In this document: in pieces, positions 43,588 through 52,081 of the stretch
Position numbering within the stretch: the stretch's first letter is position 1
Layout of the letters: each line of letters starts with the position of its first letter
Origin: Bacteroidetes bacterium UBA2322
GTDB lineage: Bacteria > Bacteroidota > Bacteroidia > Chitinophagales > UBA2359
NCBI GenBank assembly: GCA_002345145.1
Contig: DDVC01000189.1
Span: 1-54,178, forward strand
Direction of reading: 5' to 3'
Length of the DNA stretch: 54,178 nucleotides
Notes under the pieces: generated by a model
Told to the model about the DNA's origin: nothing
What the model saw: the letters and a program-made list of their open reading frames with translations, nothing else
Databases searched by the model: none
Position numbers and translations under genes: made by a program

Positions 43588-43899
43588 GTGTAAAGATTTG
43601 AGCGCAAAGTTATCGGGTTATTTGGAGTTTTGGCAGCCGGCATCCAATTTTTAACCATTTTACACACCTATCTTCCTCCTTTTTTAGCAGCTATCTTACA
43701 TAACTGCAAATAAAATGTGAGTTAAGGGGTTGCTGTATCCAAATTAACCGTTTATTTGCCTTAAATTGTCTTAAAATTGTAAAAATAGCCAAAATTTGAT
43801 GTTGAGAGAGAATGAGGCTGCCCAATTATTGATGTAAATTCTCCTAATAATTAACCAAAAGCGATTTAAGTTCTTTTTTCACTACAAAACTAACAAACC
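43588..43899. other. Intergenic region between folD and the anchor-L gene
   Basis: About 310 bases between divergent genes. It contains the folD promoter. The rest is AT-rich with no recognised gene, repeat or strong hairpin, and I saw no clear promoter for the rightward gene. Confidence 0.4.
43605..43612 (-). promoter_or_regulatory. TAnnTTTG promoter element for folD
   Basis: On the minus strand TAACTTTG, 17 bases before the ATG at 43587, so the leader would be very short. Confidence 0.5.
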
Positions 43900-46464
43900 A
43901 TGTTAAGTAGTTTTACACCTCCTTTTTCTTGGCGAACAGGTTTGTTTGCCTTGCTATGTCTTGTTTTTACCTTACAAATGAAGGCGCAACTACAGGTATT
44001 TCCGGGCACGCCACCCGAAGAAATGGTAAACCTGCTCACCGGCGGCGGCGTAACCGTGAGTAATATAACCCTTAACTGCCCTACAGGCGCTTACGGCACT
44101 TTTAACGGCTTGGCTTCTAATATAGGCATTGAAAACGGTATTATGCTGGCAACAGGACCGCTCAACATAGCCGTAGGACCCAATATCAGCGGTAGCGCCG
44201 GCGAAAATAACGGCGGACCCGGCTACCCCCTACTGACCGATTTAGCAGGTTTTGAAACTTTTAATGCCTGTGTGCTGGAGTTTGATATAATACCGGAGGG
44301 CAATGTACTCTCTTTTAACTATGTTTTTGGCTCCGAAGAATACAATGAGTTTGTGTGTTCGGGCTTTAACGATGCTTTTGCCTTTTTTGTTACAGGCGCT
44401 AACCCATCGGGACCCGATTACAACAATAGTAATGTAGCCCTAATACCCGGCACCACCATTCCTGTAGCCATCAATTCGGTAAACAACGGTACTCCGGGCG
44501 GCGCTTATCCGCCAAGCGATTGTATTAGTTTGGCTTATTCCGATTATTTTGTGGATAATGCCGGCGGCATATCGGTACAGTACGATGGGTTTACCGTAGT
44601 ACTTACCGCCACCGTAGAGGTAATACCCGGCGAAATCTACCACTTTATTTTGGGTATTGCCGATGCCGGCGATGGTGCATGGGATTCAGGCGTATTTTTG
44701 CAAGCCGGCAGTTTTGTTTCGTTGCCCGAATTTTCGCTTTCGCCTCCTACCACTGCCATTGAGGGTTGTGTAGATGCTACCGTTACCATTTTTATGAACG
44801 AACCACAGGTTACAGATACTGCCATACCGTTGCTTTATGGCGGCACAGCAACTGCCGGCGCCGACTATTTGCTGCTGCCAAATGTGGTGGTTATTCCTGC
44901 CGGGCAAACATCGGCAACACTTACCATAGTTACCTTGGCTGATGGTTTTCCTGACCCGGGCGAAACCATTGTTATTTCGCTTGCCGAAACCGGACAGGCT
45001 ACTACCGTTACTATTTTAGAACCCGATTTGCCGGTGGTTAACTTAGGCCCCGATGGGCTTATTTGCCCCGAACAAAACATTACCCTAAGCGCTGCAAACC
45101 TTGGAGCGGTTAGCTATGAATGGCAAGACGGCAGCGCCAACCCCAGTTTTACCGTAACCGCACCGGGCACCTACTCCGTAACCGTAACGGCACAATGTGG
45201 CACAGCCTCTGACGAAATTACTTTTACCACCGAGCCTTCGCTTAACGTATCGCTTGGCAATGATATAAGTACTTGCACGCCCGTAACCCTTGATGCCACT
45301 ACTCCCGGCGCACTAAACTACCAGTGGAGCAACGGTGCTACCACGCCTACCATTTCGGCGGCGGCAGGAGGCACTTACTCTGTAACGGTAAGCAATAACT
45401 GTGGCACAGCTTCTGATGCCATTAACGTAATTTTTGGCGGAGGAGTGACGGTAAACTTAGGTCCTAACCAAACCCTCTGTTTAGAAGAGGTAAACGTGCT
45501 AAATGCCTTTGACCCCGATGCTACGGGTTATCTGTGGTCAACCGGCAGCACCGATGAAGCAATTACCGTAACCCAAACCGGCGTGTATTCTGTAACAGTA
45601 ACCAGCCTTTGTGGTACGGGTACTTCTGAAGTGTGTATTACCTTAGAAAGTTGCGATGTCGCCTGCAATAGCATGACTATAACCGAAATAGTGGACTGTA
45701 CTACCAATACGCCCGATACCTATGTAGTATTTGCCTCAGTAGCAGGTGGCACAGCGCCTTATAGCATAAGCGGCAGCTACTCCGGAAACATAGACCAAGA
45801 TAACAACGTAATTTCTTTTGGTCCGCTGCCTTATAACTCGTTCTACACCCTAAACATTACCGATGCTGCCGGTTGTGTGCGCAGCATTTTAGGCAAACCT
45901 GTTTGTTCTACCCTGCCCGTAAGCCTTACCGAGTTTAACGGACGCACCCAAGAAACCAATAACCTGCTGTGGTGGCATACGGCTACGGAGGTAAACAACC
46001 ACCATTTTACCCTTCATCGGTCAGCCGATGGCGTACAGTTTACCCACCTTGCCACCCTGCCCGGCGCCGGAAACACCGCTACCCCCAAATACTACGAGTT
46101 TACAGACGAAAAACCGCTCAACGGAGCCAACTACTACCGCCTCATGCAAACCGATTTTGACGGTCAGACCCAAGTAGTGGGCAGCCTGCTGCTAAACCGC
46201 CTCCATTCAGAAAATCAGGCAAATGTGCCCATAACGGTAATGCCCACTATTACCACCGGCAGTATTCAGGTGTTTATTAACACGCCCATAGAAAATGCAC
46301 GGCTTAAACTATACGATACGGCGGGTAAACTATTAGCAGATAAAACCCTCCAAGCTAACCAAACCAATGCAAGTTTTGACCTGCAAAACTATCCCGATGG
46401 GTTGTACCTGCTGCATTATATAGCCAACCACCAAACCTACTCGGTTAAAGTGCTTAAACAATAA
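43900..46464 (+). CDS. Choice-of-anchor L / Calx-beta T9SS cargo protein
   Basis: An 854-residue secreted protein. A signal peptide ends at about LQMKAQ (30). A choice-of-anchor L domain (about 38-270) follows, with GIMLATG, VLEFDIIPEGNVLSFNYVFG, SEEYNEFVCSGFNDAFAFFV and IYHFILGIADAGDGAWDSGVF. Next are a Calx-beta-like domain (about 275-375; TATAGADYLLLPNVVVIPAG), Ig/PKD-like modules with paired cysteines (about 380-590), and a C-terminal T9SS type A sorting domain (about 778-854; VMPTITTGSIQVFI, LKLYDTAGKLLADKTL, YPDGLYLLHY, VKVLKQ). Probably a surface or extracellular binding protein; its ligand is unknown. Confidence 0.9.
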   Translation: MLSSFTPPFSWRTGLFALLCLVFTLQMKAQLQVFPGTPPEEMVNLLTGGGVTVSNITLNCPTGAYGTFNGLASNIGIENGIMLATGPLNIAVGPNISGSAGENNGGPGYPLLTDLAGFETFNACVLEFDIIPEGNVLSFNYVFGSEEYNEFVCSGFNDAFAFFVTGANPSGPDYNNSNVALIPGTTIPVAINSVNNGTPGGAYPPSDCISLAYSDYFVDNAGGISVQYDGFTVVLTATVEVIPGEIYHFILGIADAGDGAWDSGVFLQAGSFVSLPEFSLSPPTTAIEGCVDATVTIFMNEPQVTDTAIPLLYGGTATAGADYLLLPNVVVIPAGQTSATLTIVTLADGFPDPGETIVISLAETGQATTVTILEPDLPVVNLGPDGLICPEQNITLSAANLGAVSYEWQDGSANPSFTVTAPGTYSVTVTAQCGTASDEITFTTEPSLNVSLGNDISTCTPVTLDATTPGALNYQWSNGATTPTISAAAGGTYSVTVSNNCGTASDAINVIFGGGVTVNLGPNQTLCLEEVNVLNAFDPDATGYLWSTGSTDEAITVTQTGVYSVTVTSLCGTGTSEVCITLESCDVACNSMTITEIVDCTTNTPDTYVVFASVAGGTAPYSISGSYSGNIDQDNNVISFGPLPYNSFYTLNITDAAGCVRSILGKPVCSTLPVSLTEFNGRTQETNNLLWWHTATEVNNHHFTLHRSADGVQFTHLATLPGAGNTATPKYYEFTDEKPLNGANYYRLMQTDFDGQTQVVGSLLLNRLHSENQANVPITVMPTITTGSIQVFINTPIENARLKLYDTAGKLLADKTLQANQTNASFDLQNYPDGLYLLHYIANHQTYSVKVLKQ

Positions 46465-46487
46465 ACACACCAGTAACACCCCCACTA

Positions 46488-46528
46488 AAACAAGCCGCCC
46501 AAGCAGTATTGCTTCGGGCGGCTTGTTT
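46488..46528 (+). terminator. Terminator of the anchor-L gene
   Basis: AAACAAGCCGCCC pairs with GGGCGGCTTGTTT, with further pairing of AAGCA and TGCTT inside. It lies 24 bases past the stop codon. Confidence 0.8.
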
Positions 46529-46571
46529 GTGATTGAGAGGAGCAAACAATGTGCTCTCTCCCCAAAACAAA

Positions 46572-46610
46572 ACCGCCCCCACAATACTGTATCGGGCTTG
46601 TGGGGGCGGT
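46572..46610 (-). terminator. Terminator of ilvE
   Basis: ACCGCCCCCACAA pairs perfectly with TTGTGGGGGCGGT. On the minus strand a T-rich run follows. It lies 30 bases past the ilvE stop. Confidence 0.8.
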
Positions 46611-46639
46611 AATGGAGAGTTGTACTTCCTCTTGTATCA

Positions 46640-47731
46640 TTAAATTTTTACCAACCAATTGTGTACATCGGGTTTGATGCCTCTTTTAATGGCTTCCAAT
46701 TCCGATTTTACCCATATAGAGTGTTTTCGGTTTTCACCCAAAGGAATGGTTAGCAAAGTATCTTTGTAAGCTATTTCTTCTATAGGCGTAATGGTAGCCG
46801 CAGTACCGGCACCAAAAGCATCAAACAAGATACCTTTTTGTTGAGCGTCAATAAGGTCATCAATGCTTATGCGGCGCTCGGTTACTGTAACGCCCTTTTC
46901 TGAAAGCAGATGAATAATGCTGTCGCGGGTAATACCTCTTAAAATAGTGCCGTCTAACGAAGGCGTAACCACTTCATCGCCAATAACAAAAAACACGTTC
47001 ATAGTGCCAATTTCTTCTAAATAACGGTGTTCTCTGCTATCTGTCCAAAGCACTTGGTCATATCCGCGTTTTTTAGCTAAGGAGGTAGGATACATAGCGC
47101 CGCCGTAATTACCGGCAGCTTTAGCCTCGCCGGTTCCACCATCGGCGGCACGCACGTATTTATCAGCCACTACTACCTTAATGGGTTTGGAGTAGTAAGG
47201 ACCCACCGGCGAGGTCATGATAAGAAATTTGTAATTTTCTGAAGTGCGCACACCCACACAGTCATCGGTAGAAAACATAACGGGGCGTATATATAGTGAA
47301 GAATTTTCAGTTGTGGGCACCCATTGGTGGTCTAACTTAATCAGCTCTTTAATAGCTTCCACAAAAATTTCTTCGTCTATTTCGGGCATATCCATGCGGT
47401 GAGCAGAGAGGTTAAAGCGGCGGGCGTTGTCATAAGGTCTAAAAACCAATATCTCGCCGGTATTTTGGTTTCTATTGGCTTTAATGCCCTCAAAAATAGC
47501 TTGCCCGTAATGCAACGCTGCGGTTGCAGGGCTCAACTCTAATTTTCCGTAGGCTTTAACAACTCCTCTTTTCCATTGCCCATTTTGATAATCCATTTCA
47601 AACATGTGGTCAGAAAAAAAACGACCGAATGGCAAATTATTGAAATCTATTTCATTGATTCGGGAGCGTTTGGTTTTGTGAATTTCAAAACTGATTTTTT
47701 GGGGAATGAATGGCAAAGAAGTCATAAGCAA
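46640..47731 (-). CDS. ilvE: Branched-chain amino acid aminotransferase
   Basis: A 363-residue class IV PLP enzyme that interconverts Leu, Ile and Val with their 2-oxo acids, the last step of their synthesis. Seen: FGRFFSDHMFEMDY; ALHYGQAIFEGIKANR; SSLYIRPVMF; the PLP lysine in GGTGEAKAAGNYGGAM (Lys204); YDQVLWTDSREHRYLEEIGTMN; ITRDSIIHLLSEKGVTVTER; and FDAFGAGTAATITPI. Length and motifs match the larger (eukaryote-like) BCAT group. It has its own promoter and terminator and is a single gene. Confidence 0.96.
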   Translation of the reverse strand: MLMTSLPFIPQKISFEIHKTKRSRINEIDFNNLPFGRFFSDHMFEMDYQNGQWKRGVVKAYGKLELSPATAALHYGQAIFEGIKANRNQNTGEILVFRPYDNARRFNLSAHRMDMPEIDEEIFVEAIKELIKLDHQWVPTTENSSLYIRPVMFSTDDCVGVRTSENYKFLIMTSPVGPYYSKPIKVVVADKYVRAADGGTGEAKAAGNYGGAMYPTSLAKKRGYDQVLWTDSREHRYLEEIGTMNVFFVIGDEVVTPSLDGTILRGITRDSIIHLLSEKGVTVTERRISIDDLIDAQQKGILFDAFGAGTAATITPIEEIAYKDTLLTIPLGENRKHSIWVKSELEAIKRGIKPDVHNWLVKI

Positions 47732-47826
47732 CTATAATTTGTGGTTAGAAAAATAAGCCTAATTTAACAAAATTTCAAGTAAAGTAGGGGTTACAGTATT
47801 TCGCACTATGCTATTTTGTTTTGCCT

Positions 47827-47860
47827 CAAAGGTAACAAAAAAATGGGGTAAAATAAACAA
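47827..47860 (-). promoter_or_regulatory. Promoter of ilvE
   Basis: On the minus strand TTG (47858-47860), a 23-base gap, then TACCTTTG (47827-47834). The leader would be about 90 bases; no attenuator-type peptide was recognised in it. Confidence 0.55.
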
Positions 47861-47990
47861 GGTATAAGAACTTAACCCCTAAAATGCCTTGTTGGTTTAC
47901 CTGCTGCACACATTTTACCGAACTTTACTTGTTACTGCTTGTTTATTTGGTTGTTTTATTACGTGCAACCAATATAAAAACGCTGTTTTC

Positions 47991-49478
47991 ATGAATTTAT
48001 TAGCTATTGATACGCTGGGTCAGCTAAAAGCATCGGGCTACAGGTCAAAATCGGTTAAAGAAGAGCTTCGCACCAATTTGATTGAAAAACTGAAAAAGCG
48101 GGAGCCAATTTTTGACGGCATCATAGGTTATGATAAAACGGTAATTCCCGATTTGGAACGCGCCCTGCTGTCTAAACACAACATTATTCTGCTGGGCTTG
48201 CGTGGGCAGGCTAAAACCCGAATGGCAAGGCTGATGGTACACCTGCTTGATGAGTATATACCGGTGGTTAAAGATGCCGAATTAAATGATGACCCCTTTC
48301 ACCCCGTATCGCGCTATGCCAATGACCTCATAAACCAATTGGGCGATGATACACCCATTACATGGTGGCACAGAAGCCAACGTTATACCGAAAAATTAGC
48401 TACCCCAGATGTTACTGTTGCCGATATTATAGGCGATGCCGATCCCATTAAAGCGGCTAACCTTAGGTTGCCTTACTCCGATGAAAGGGTTATCCATTTT
48501 GGGCTGGTGCCCCGTGCCAATAGAGGCATTTTTGTTATTAACGAATTACCCGATTTACAGGCACGTATTCAGGTTTCGCTATTCAACATTTTGCAAGAGG
48601 GCGATATTCAAATAAGAGGATTTAAAATTAGGTTACCATTAGATATACAGTTTGTTTTTACCGCCAATCCCGAAGATTATACCAACCGAGGCAGCATTGT
48701 TACCCCGCTCAAAGACCGTATTGAGAGCCAAATTTTAACCCACTATCCGCCCACCATAGAAATTGCCCGCGCCATAACCGAGCAAGAAGCCCACCTGCCC
48801 CCCGAACAACAAACCAATATCACCATTAACAACCTTGCCAAAGACCTGATTGAGCAAATTGCCTTTGAAGCCCGAAATAGTGAATTTGTTGATGCCAAAA
48901 GTGGCGTTTCTGCCCGATTAACCATTTCTGCTATGGAAAACCTTGCCAGCGCCGCCGAAAGACGTATGCTCATTAACGCCGAAGCAAGTACGCATGTGCG
49001 CGTGGGCGATTTTTGGGGCGTTATTCCGGCTATTACCGGAAAAATAGAGCTGGTTTATGAGGGCGAACAAGAAGGACCTTTTATTGTGGCGCAAAACTTA
49101 ATTGGCAAAGCCATTAGAGCCTTGTTTGTAAAGTATTTTCCAAACCCCGAGCATATTAAACGAAAAAAACAACGCAGCATTTACCAACCCATTATTGACT
49201 GGTTTGGCGAAGGAAACGACCTGCACCTTTACGGCGATTTAACCAATAACCACTACAACCGCCTATTATCCGGTGTGCCGGGGTTAATTGATGTGGTTGA
49301 AAAATTTTACCCGCAACTTACCGCTTCCGAAAAATTCTTCCTCATGGAATTTTTGCTGCATGGCTTGGCAGAATATTCACTGCTGGGTAAAGCGCCTGTT
49401 CAATCGGGGTTTGCTTTTAAAGACCTTATGAACAGCATGTTTAAATTTGACGACAATATTGACGAAGACGATTTGTAA
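47991..49478 (+). CDS. MoxR/Mg-chelatase ChlI-like AAA+ ATPase
   Basis: A 495-residue AAA+ ATPase. Seen: an N-terminal helical part (LKASGYRSKSVKEELRTN); IIGYDKTVIPDLERALLSKH before the Walker A loop GLRGQAKT (69-76, Lys75); Walker B-type GIFVINELPDLQARIQ; FVFTANPEDYTNRGSIVTPL as sensor 1; and an Arg-containing KDRIESQILTHYP. This is the pattern of MoxR and magnesium-chelatase I subunits, which act as chaperone-like ATPases and usually pair with a VWA-domain protein. No VWA gene is adjacent: the next gene is a tRNA. I start at MNLLAIDTLG because the extension back to 47889 has no similarity. Confidence 0.88.
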   Translation: MNLLAIDTLGQLKASGYRSKSVKEELRTNLIEKLKKREPIFDGIIGYDKTVIPDLERALLSKHNIILLGLRGQAKTRMARLMVHLLDEYIPVVKDAELNDDPFHPVSRYANDLINQLGDDTPITWWHRSQRYTEKLATPDVTVADIIGDADPIKAANLRLPYSDERVIHFGLVPRANRGIFVINELPDLQARIQVSLFNILQEGDIQIRGFKIRLPLDIQFVFTANPEDYTNRGSIVTPLKDRIESQILTHYPPTIEIARAITEQEAHLPPEQQTNITINNLAKDLIEQIAFEARNSEFVDAKSGVSARLTISAMENLASAAERRMLINAEASTHVRVGDFWGVIPAITGKIELVYEGEQEGPFIVAQNLIGKAIRALFVKYFPNPEHIKRKKQRSIYQPIIDWFGEGNDLHLYGDLTNNHYNRLLSGVPGLIDVVEKFYPQLTASEKFFLMEFLLHGLAEYSLLGKAPVQSGFAFKDLMNSMFKFDDNIDEDDL

Positions 49479-49534
49479 ACCCAATCGGACAAAACTATAT
49501 TTCCGGTAAATAACTCAATTTTACCTTTATTTAC

Positions 49535-49542
49535 TAACTTTG
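49535..49542 (+). promoter_or_regulatory. TAnnTTTG promoter element for tRNA-Val
   Basis: TAACTTTG, a full -7 match, ends 9 bases before the mature tRNA 5' end. Confidence 0.55.
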
Positions 49543-49551
49543 CCTCATAAT

Positions 49552-49626
49552 GGGTCATTAGCTCAGTTGGTTCAGAGCGCTACCTTGACAGGGTAGAGGT
49601 CACTGGTTCGAGCCCAGTATGACCCA
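49552..49626 (+). tRNA. tRNA-Val (anticodon GAC)
   Basis: A 75-base cloverleaf. Acceptor GGGTCAT/ATGACCC (7 bp), D arm GCTC...GAGC, anticodon stem CTACC/GGTAG with loop TTGACAG (anticodon GAC, reads GTC and GTT), T arm ACTGG-TTCGAGC-CCAGT, discriminator A. CCA is not encoded. Confidence 0.97.
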
Positions 49627-49866
49627 CATTTCTTTGTATGGGTGAATGGTGAAGTGATTAGTTACAGGGATTTAGCGCCGACTACGCGCTACCAAATACT
49701 ATCTACCAAAACTACCGTCTAATGAAAACGGGGGAAATGGTAAAATAAACAACTCTTTTACCACATAAACCAAACATCGGGCGTTTTTGGCGCAAAATTT
49801 GAATAGTATGATAAGTATTTCTTTAAGTTGAAGATTTACCCATCAGCTCATTCAAGATTTTACTGC

Positions 49867-51084
49867 ATGAATTTATACCAAATTGCGTTTATTATTGGCA
49901 TTTGTTTTTTTTACTCCTGCATTTTTCAGGCTCATAAAGAAAACAAACATGCAGACAAAACTTTTTTTGCCCCCGAAAATCAGCCCGAAGCAGAGCCTTA
50001 TTACCAATTTGCACGCCGGTTAGAAAACTCCATTAAGGAGGGTAATCCTAATTTTTTTAACGACAATTTTGACCTTAATCTGCTCGTGTCTAACCTGCTG
50101 CGCAAAACGGGTGTGCCTACTAAAACCGGACATATTTTTGCACAGGAAGTGTTGGCAAATATTGATGCCGGCACCCAAATAGTAACCCTGCTACAGGGCG
50201 AAAGTAATTACAAGCTGTTGGGCATCAGCAATTTACCCAGCCAACCTACTGTATGGTTCAGAATAACTTTAAACGGCGTGCCTGATTACCATAGGATACA
50301 ACTCACCGTAGCCCCTACTGTGGACTTGGTAAGAATACAAGATTTTTGTATTTTATCGGGAGGACTTTCTTTTTCTGAAACCCTTAAAATGGTATTGCTG
50401 GGAATTATAGCACAAAATGACATGGAAGAAGAAGACCTCAATCAATTAAATGCTGCCGATTTAGCCGCAGTAAAACATGCAGCATTGCTGGATAAAATTA
50501 ACATAGCCCTTCACGAAAAAGCCTTTGGCAGGGCAAATAAATTGGTTAAGCAATTACCCAATGAGCTTGAAGGAAACAAAATGCTGTTATTGCAACAGTT
50601 AAATATGGGTTATCACTTTAAAAACAAGCTATTACCCCAAACATTGCAAATTTATGAGCAAACTTTTCCGCATGATGCCGCTGCCAGATTTAGCTTGTTA
50701 AAATTGTCTATTGAACAAGGCGATAACATAAGTATAGAGAAGTATGCCCAAGATTTTGCCCAATTACTGCCCGATGCCGGTTATCTCAACGTACTTAGAA
50801 CTCAGGCGCTTTACAATTTGGGGCAGGAGCAACAAGCAGCATCTATTATTGGGGAAATGATGCTGAGTACTCCAAATGATACAGATGTGTGTAAGGCAAT
50901 TATGGTTTACCTGCTGAACGAAGAGCGTTTTGCCGATGTGGTGAACCTCTTAGAACAGATGCAGGGCAATAATAACATTGACCCGATTAAATTAGTACCT
51001 GCCCATGCCGGTTTTTTGAATTCAGAAACATACAAAGAATGGATAGAGGGAGTTAGTAATCCTAAAGCGGGAAGCAAACCTTAA
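49867..51084 (+). CDS. Unknown lipoprotein with TPR-like C-terminal half
   Basis: I do not recognise the family. The 405 residues start MNLYQIAFIIGICFFYSC, a hydrophobic stretch ending at a cysteine that could be a lipobox, so it is probably a lipoprotein. The first half is a mixed domain (ARRLENSIKEGNPNFFNDNF, WFRITLNGVPDYHRIQLT). The second half is helical with TPR-like pairs (NIALHEKAFGRANKLVKQLP, QALYNLGQEQQAASIIGEMM). No enzymatic motif is visible. I prefer the start at 49867 over 49828, because only there does the signal sequence begin properly. It is convergent with the sigma factor gene. Confidence 0.7.
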   Translation: MNLYQIAFIIGICFFYSCIFQAHKENKHADKTFFAPENQPEAEPYYQFARRLENSIKEGNPNFFNDNFDLNLLVSNLLRKTGVPTKTGHIFAQEVLANIDAGTQIVTLLQGESNYKLLGISNLPSQPTVWFRITLNGVPDYHRIQLTVAPTVDLVRIQDFCILSGGLSFSETLKMVLLGIIAQNDMEEEDLNQLNAADLAAVKHAALLDKINIALHEKAFGRANKLVKQLPNELEGNKMLLLQQLNMGYHFKNKLLPQTLQIYEQTFPHDAAARFSLLKLSIEQGDNISIEKYAQDFAQLLPDAGYLNVLRTQALYNLGQEQQAASIIGEMMLSTPNDTDVCKAIMVYLLNEERFADVVNLLEQMQGNNNIDPIKLVPAHAGFLNSETYKEWIEGVSNPKAGSKP

Positions 51085-51117
51085 TATGGCAAGTAGTGTA
51101 AATGTAAATTGGAGAGG

Positions 51118-51157
51118 CAAAAAACTTCGGGGAGGCTAAAAAAGACACTCCCCGAAG
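51118..51157 (-). terminator. Terminator between the lipoprotein and sigma genes
   Basis: CTTCGGGGAG (51125-51134) pairs with CTCCCCGAAG (51148-51157). On the minus strand a run of T follows, so it mainly ends the sigma factor transcript. Confidence 0.8.
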
Positions 51158-51165
51158 GATAAATA

Positions 51166-51681
51166 CTAACCTCCTAAATGTTTATACACATCCAATTCTT
51201 TCTTCAATTCTTTGCGGGCAAAAAATATGCGACTTTTAACAGTGCCCAGTGGCAACTGAAGGTCTTGGGCTATTTCTTGATACTTGTAACCCTCATAGTG
51301 CATCATAAATGGCACTTTGTAATCGTCGCTAAGTTTGTTGATAGCGCCAAATGCGTTTTCCATTATGAAAGTACTTTCCGAACCGTTTGTTACAGTTTGT
51401 CGTCCCGAGTTAAGGTAAAACATGTTGTCTGTACTATCGGTAACGGTGTTTTGTTTAGCTTTTCGGCGGTAACTGTTAATAAATATGTTGCGCATGATGG
51501 TGAAAAGCCATGCCTTTAAATTAGTGCCATCGGCATACTTTTCCTGATTCACCAAAGCCCTATAGATGGTTTCCTGCAACAGATCCTTTGCATCATCGGC
51601 ATCTTTGGTAAGGTTAATAGCGTAAGGCTTTAAAGTCTTTGTAAGAGATACAACTGCACGATTAAAATCTAGTGTTCCCAT
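51166..51681 (-). CDS. ECF-type RNA polymerase sigma factor
   Basis: A 171-residue sigma-70 family factor with regions 2 and 4 only. Seen: region 2 with DADDAKDLLQETIYRALVNQ, then LKAWLFTIMRNIFINSYRRK; a variable linker; and region 4 with LSDDYKVPFMMHYEGYKYQE, IAQDLQLPLGTVKSRIFFAR as the helix-turn-helix that contacts -35 DNA, and a basic C-terminus. No anti-sigma gene is adjacent. I start at MGTLDFNRA (51681); the frame to 51711 would begin upstream of the predicted transcription start. Its targets are unknown. Confidence 0.93.
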   Translation of the reverse strand: MGTLDFNRAVVSLTKTLKPYAINLTKDADDAKDLLQETIYRALVNQEKYADGTNLKAWLFTIMRNIFINSYRRKAKQNTVTDSTDNMFYLNSGRQTVTNGSESTFIMENAFGAINKLSDDYKVPFMMHYEGYKYQEIAQDLQLPLGTVKSRIFFARKELKKELDVYKHLGG

Positions 51682-51708
51682 AGCCAATTGTGTTTTATTG
51701 TTACGGTA

Positions 51709-51740
51709 CAAAGATAAGGCAACTTTTTGAAACCGCCAAA
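51709..51740 (-). promoter_or_regulatory. Promoter of the sigma factor gene
   Basis: On the minus strand TTTG (51737-51740), 20 bases, then TATCTTTG (51709-51716), the closest match to the Bacteroidota housekeeping consensus in the window. It fixes the start codon at 51681. Confidence 0.65.
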
Positions 51741-52081
51741 CTTTTGTGTAACTTTTTTAGAAAAAAGTTAAACAGATTGTATTTTAGTGTTCCTTTTTGT
51801 AAAGATAGTATTACTTTCAAAATTTCATACAAAGAACGTAAAAAAATCTTTTTTGGTTGTATAAAGAGGCACTTTTTTTGAAATTTTTTTTTCTGGCTGT
51901 AAAATGTATGGTTTTGTCGTTTGGTTTTATTAAGTAAATGTTAAACAGAGCAGCAGTATTTGCAGTACTGTGTGTGGGCAGATACATTGGTAACATGATT
52001 TATACTCCAACAGGAAAACAAAAACGCCTCATCGGGTAATAAACCGATGAGGCGCATTGCAGTTAAACAGCGTAAGCCGAT
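51741..52081. other. Intergenic region between P450 and sigma genes
   Basis: T-rich and A-rich spacer of about 340 bases, including the hairpin at 52025-52054. A 63-codon frame at 51690-51881 runs through the sigma promoter and is not supported. Confidence 0.4.
52025..52054 (-). terminator. Terminator of the P450 gene
   Basis: CGCCTCATCGG pairs perfectly with CCGATGAGGCG around an 8-base loop. On the minus strand it is followed by a T-rich run. Confidence 0.8.
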
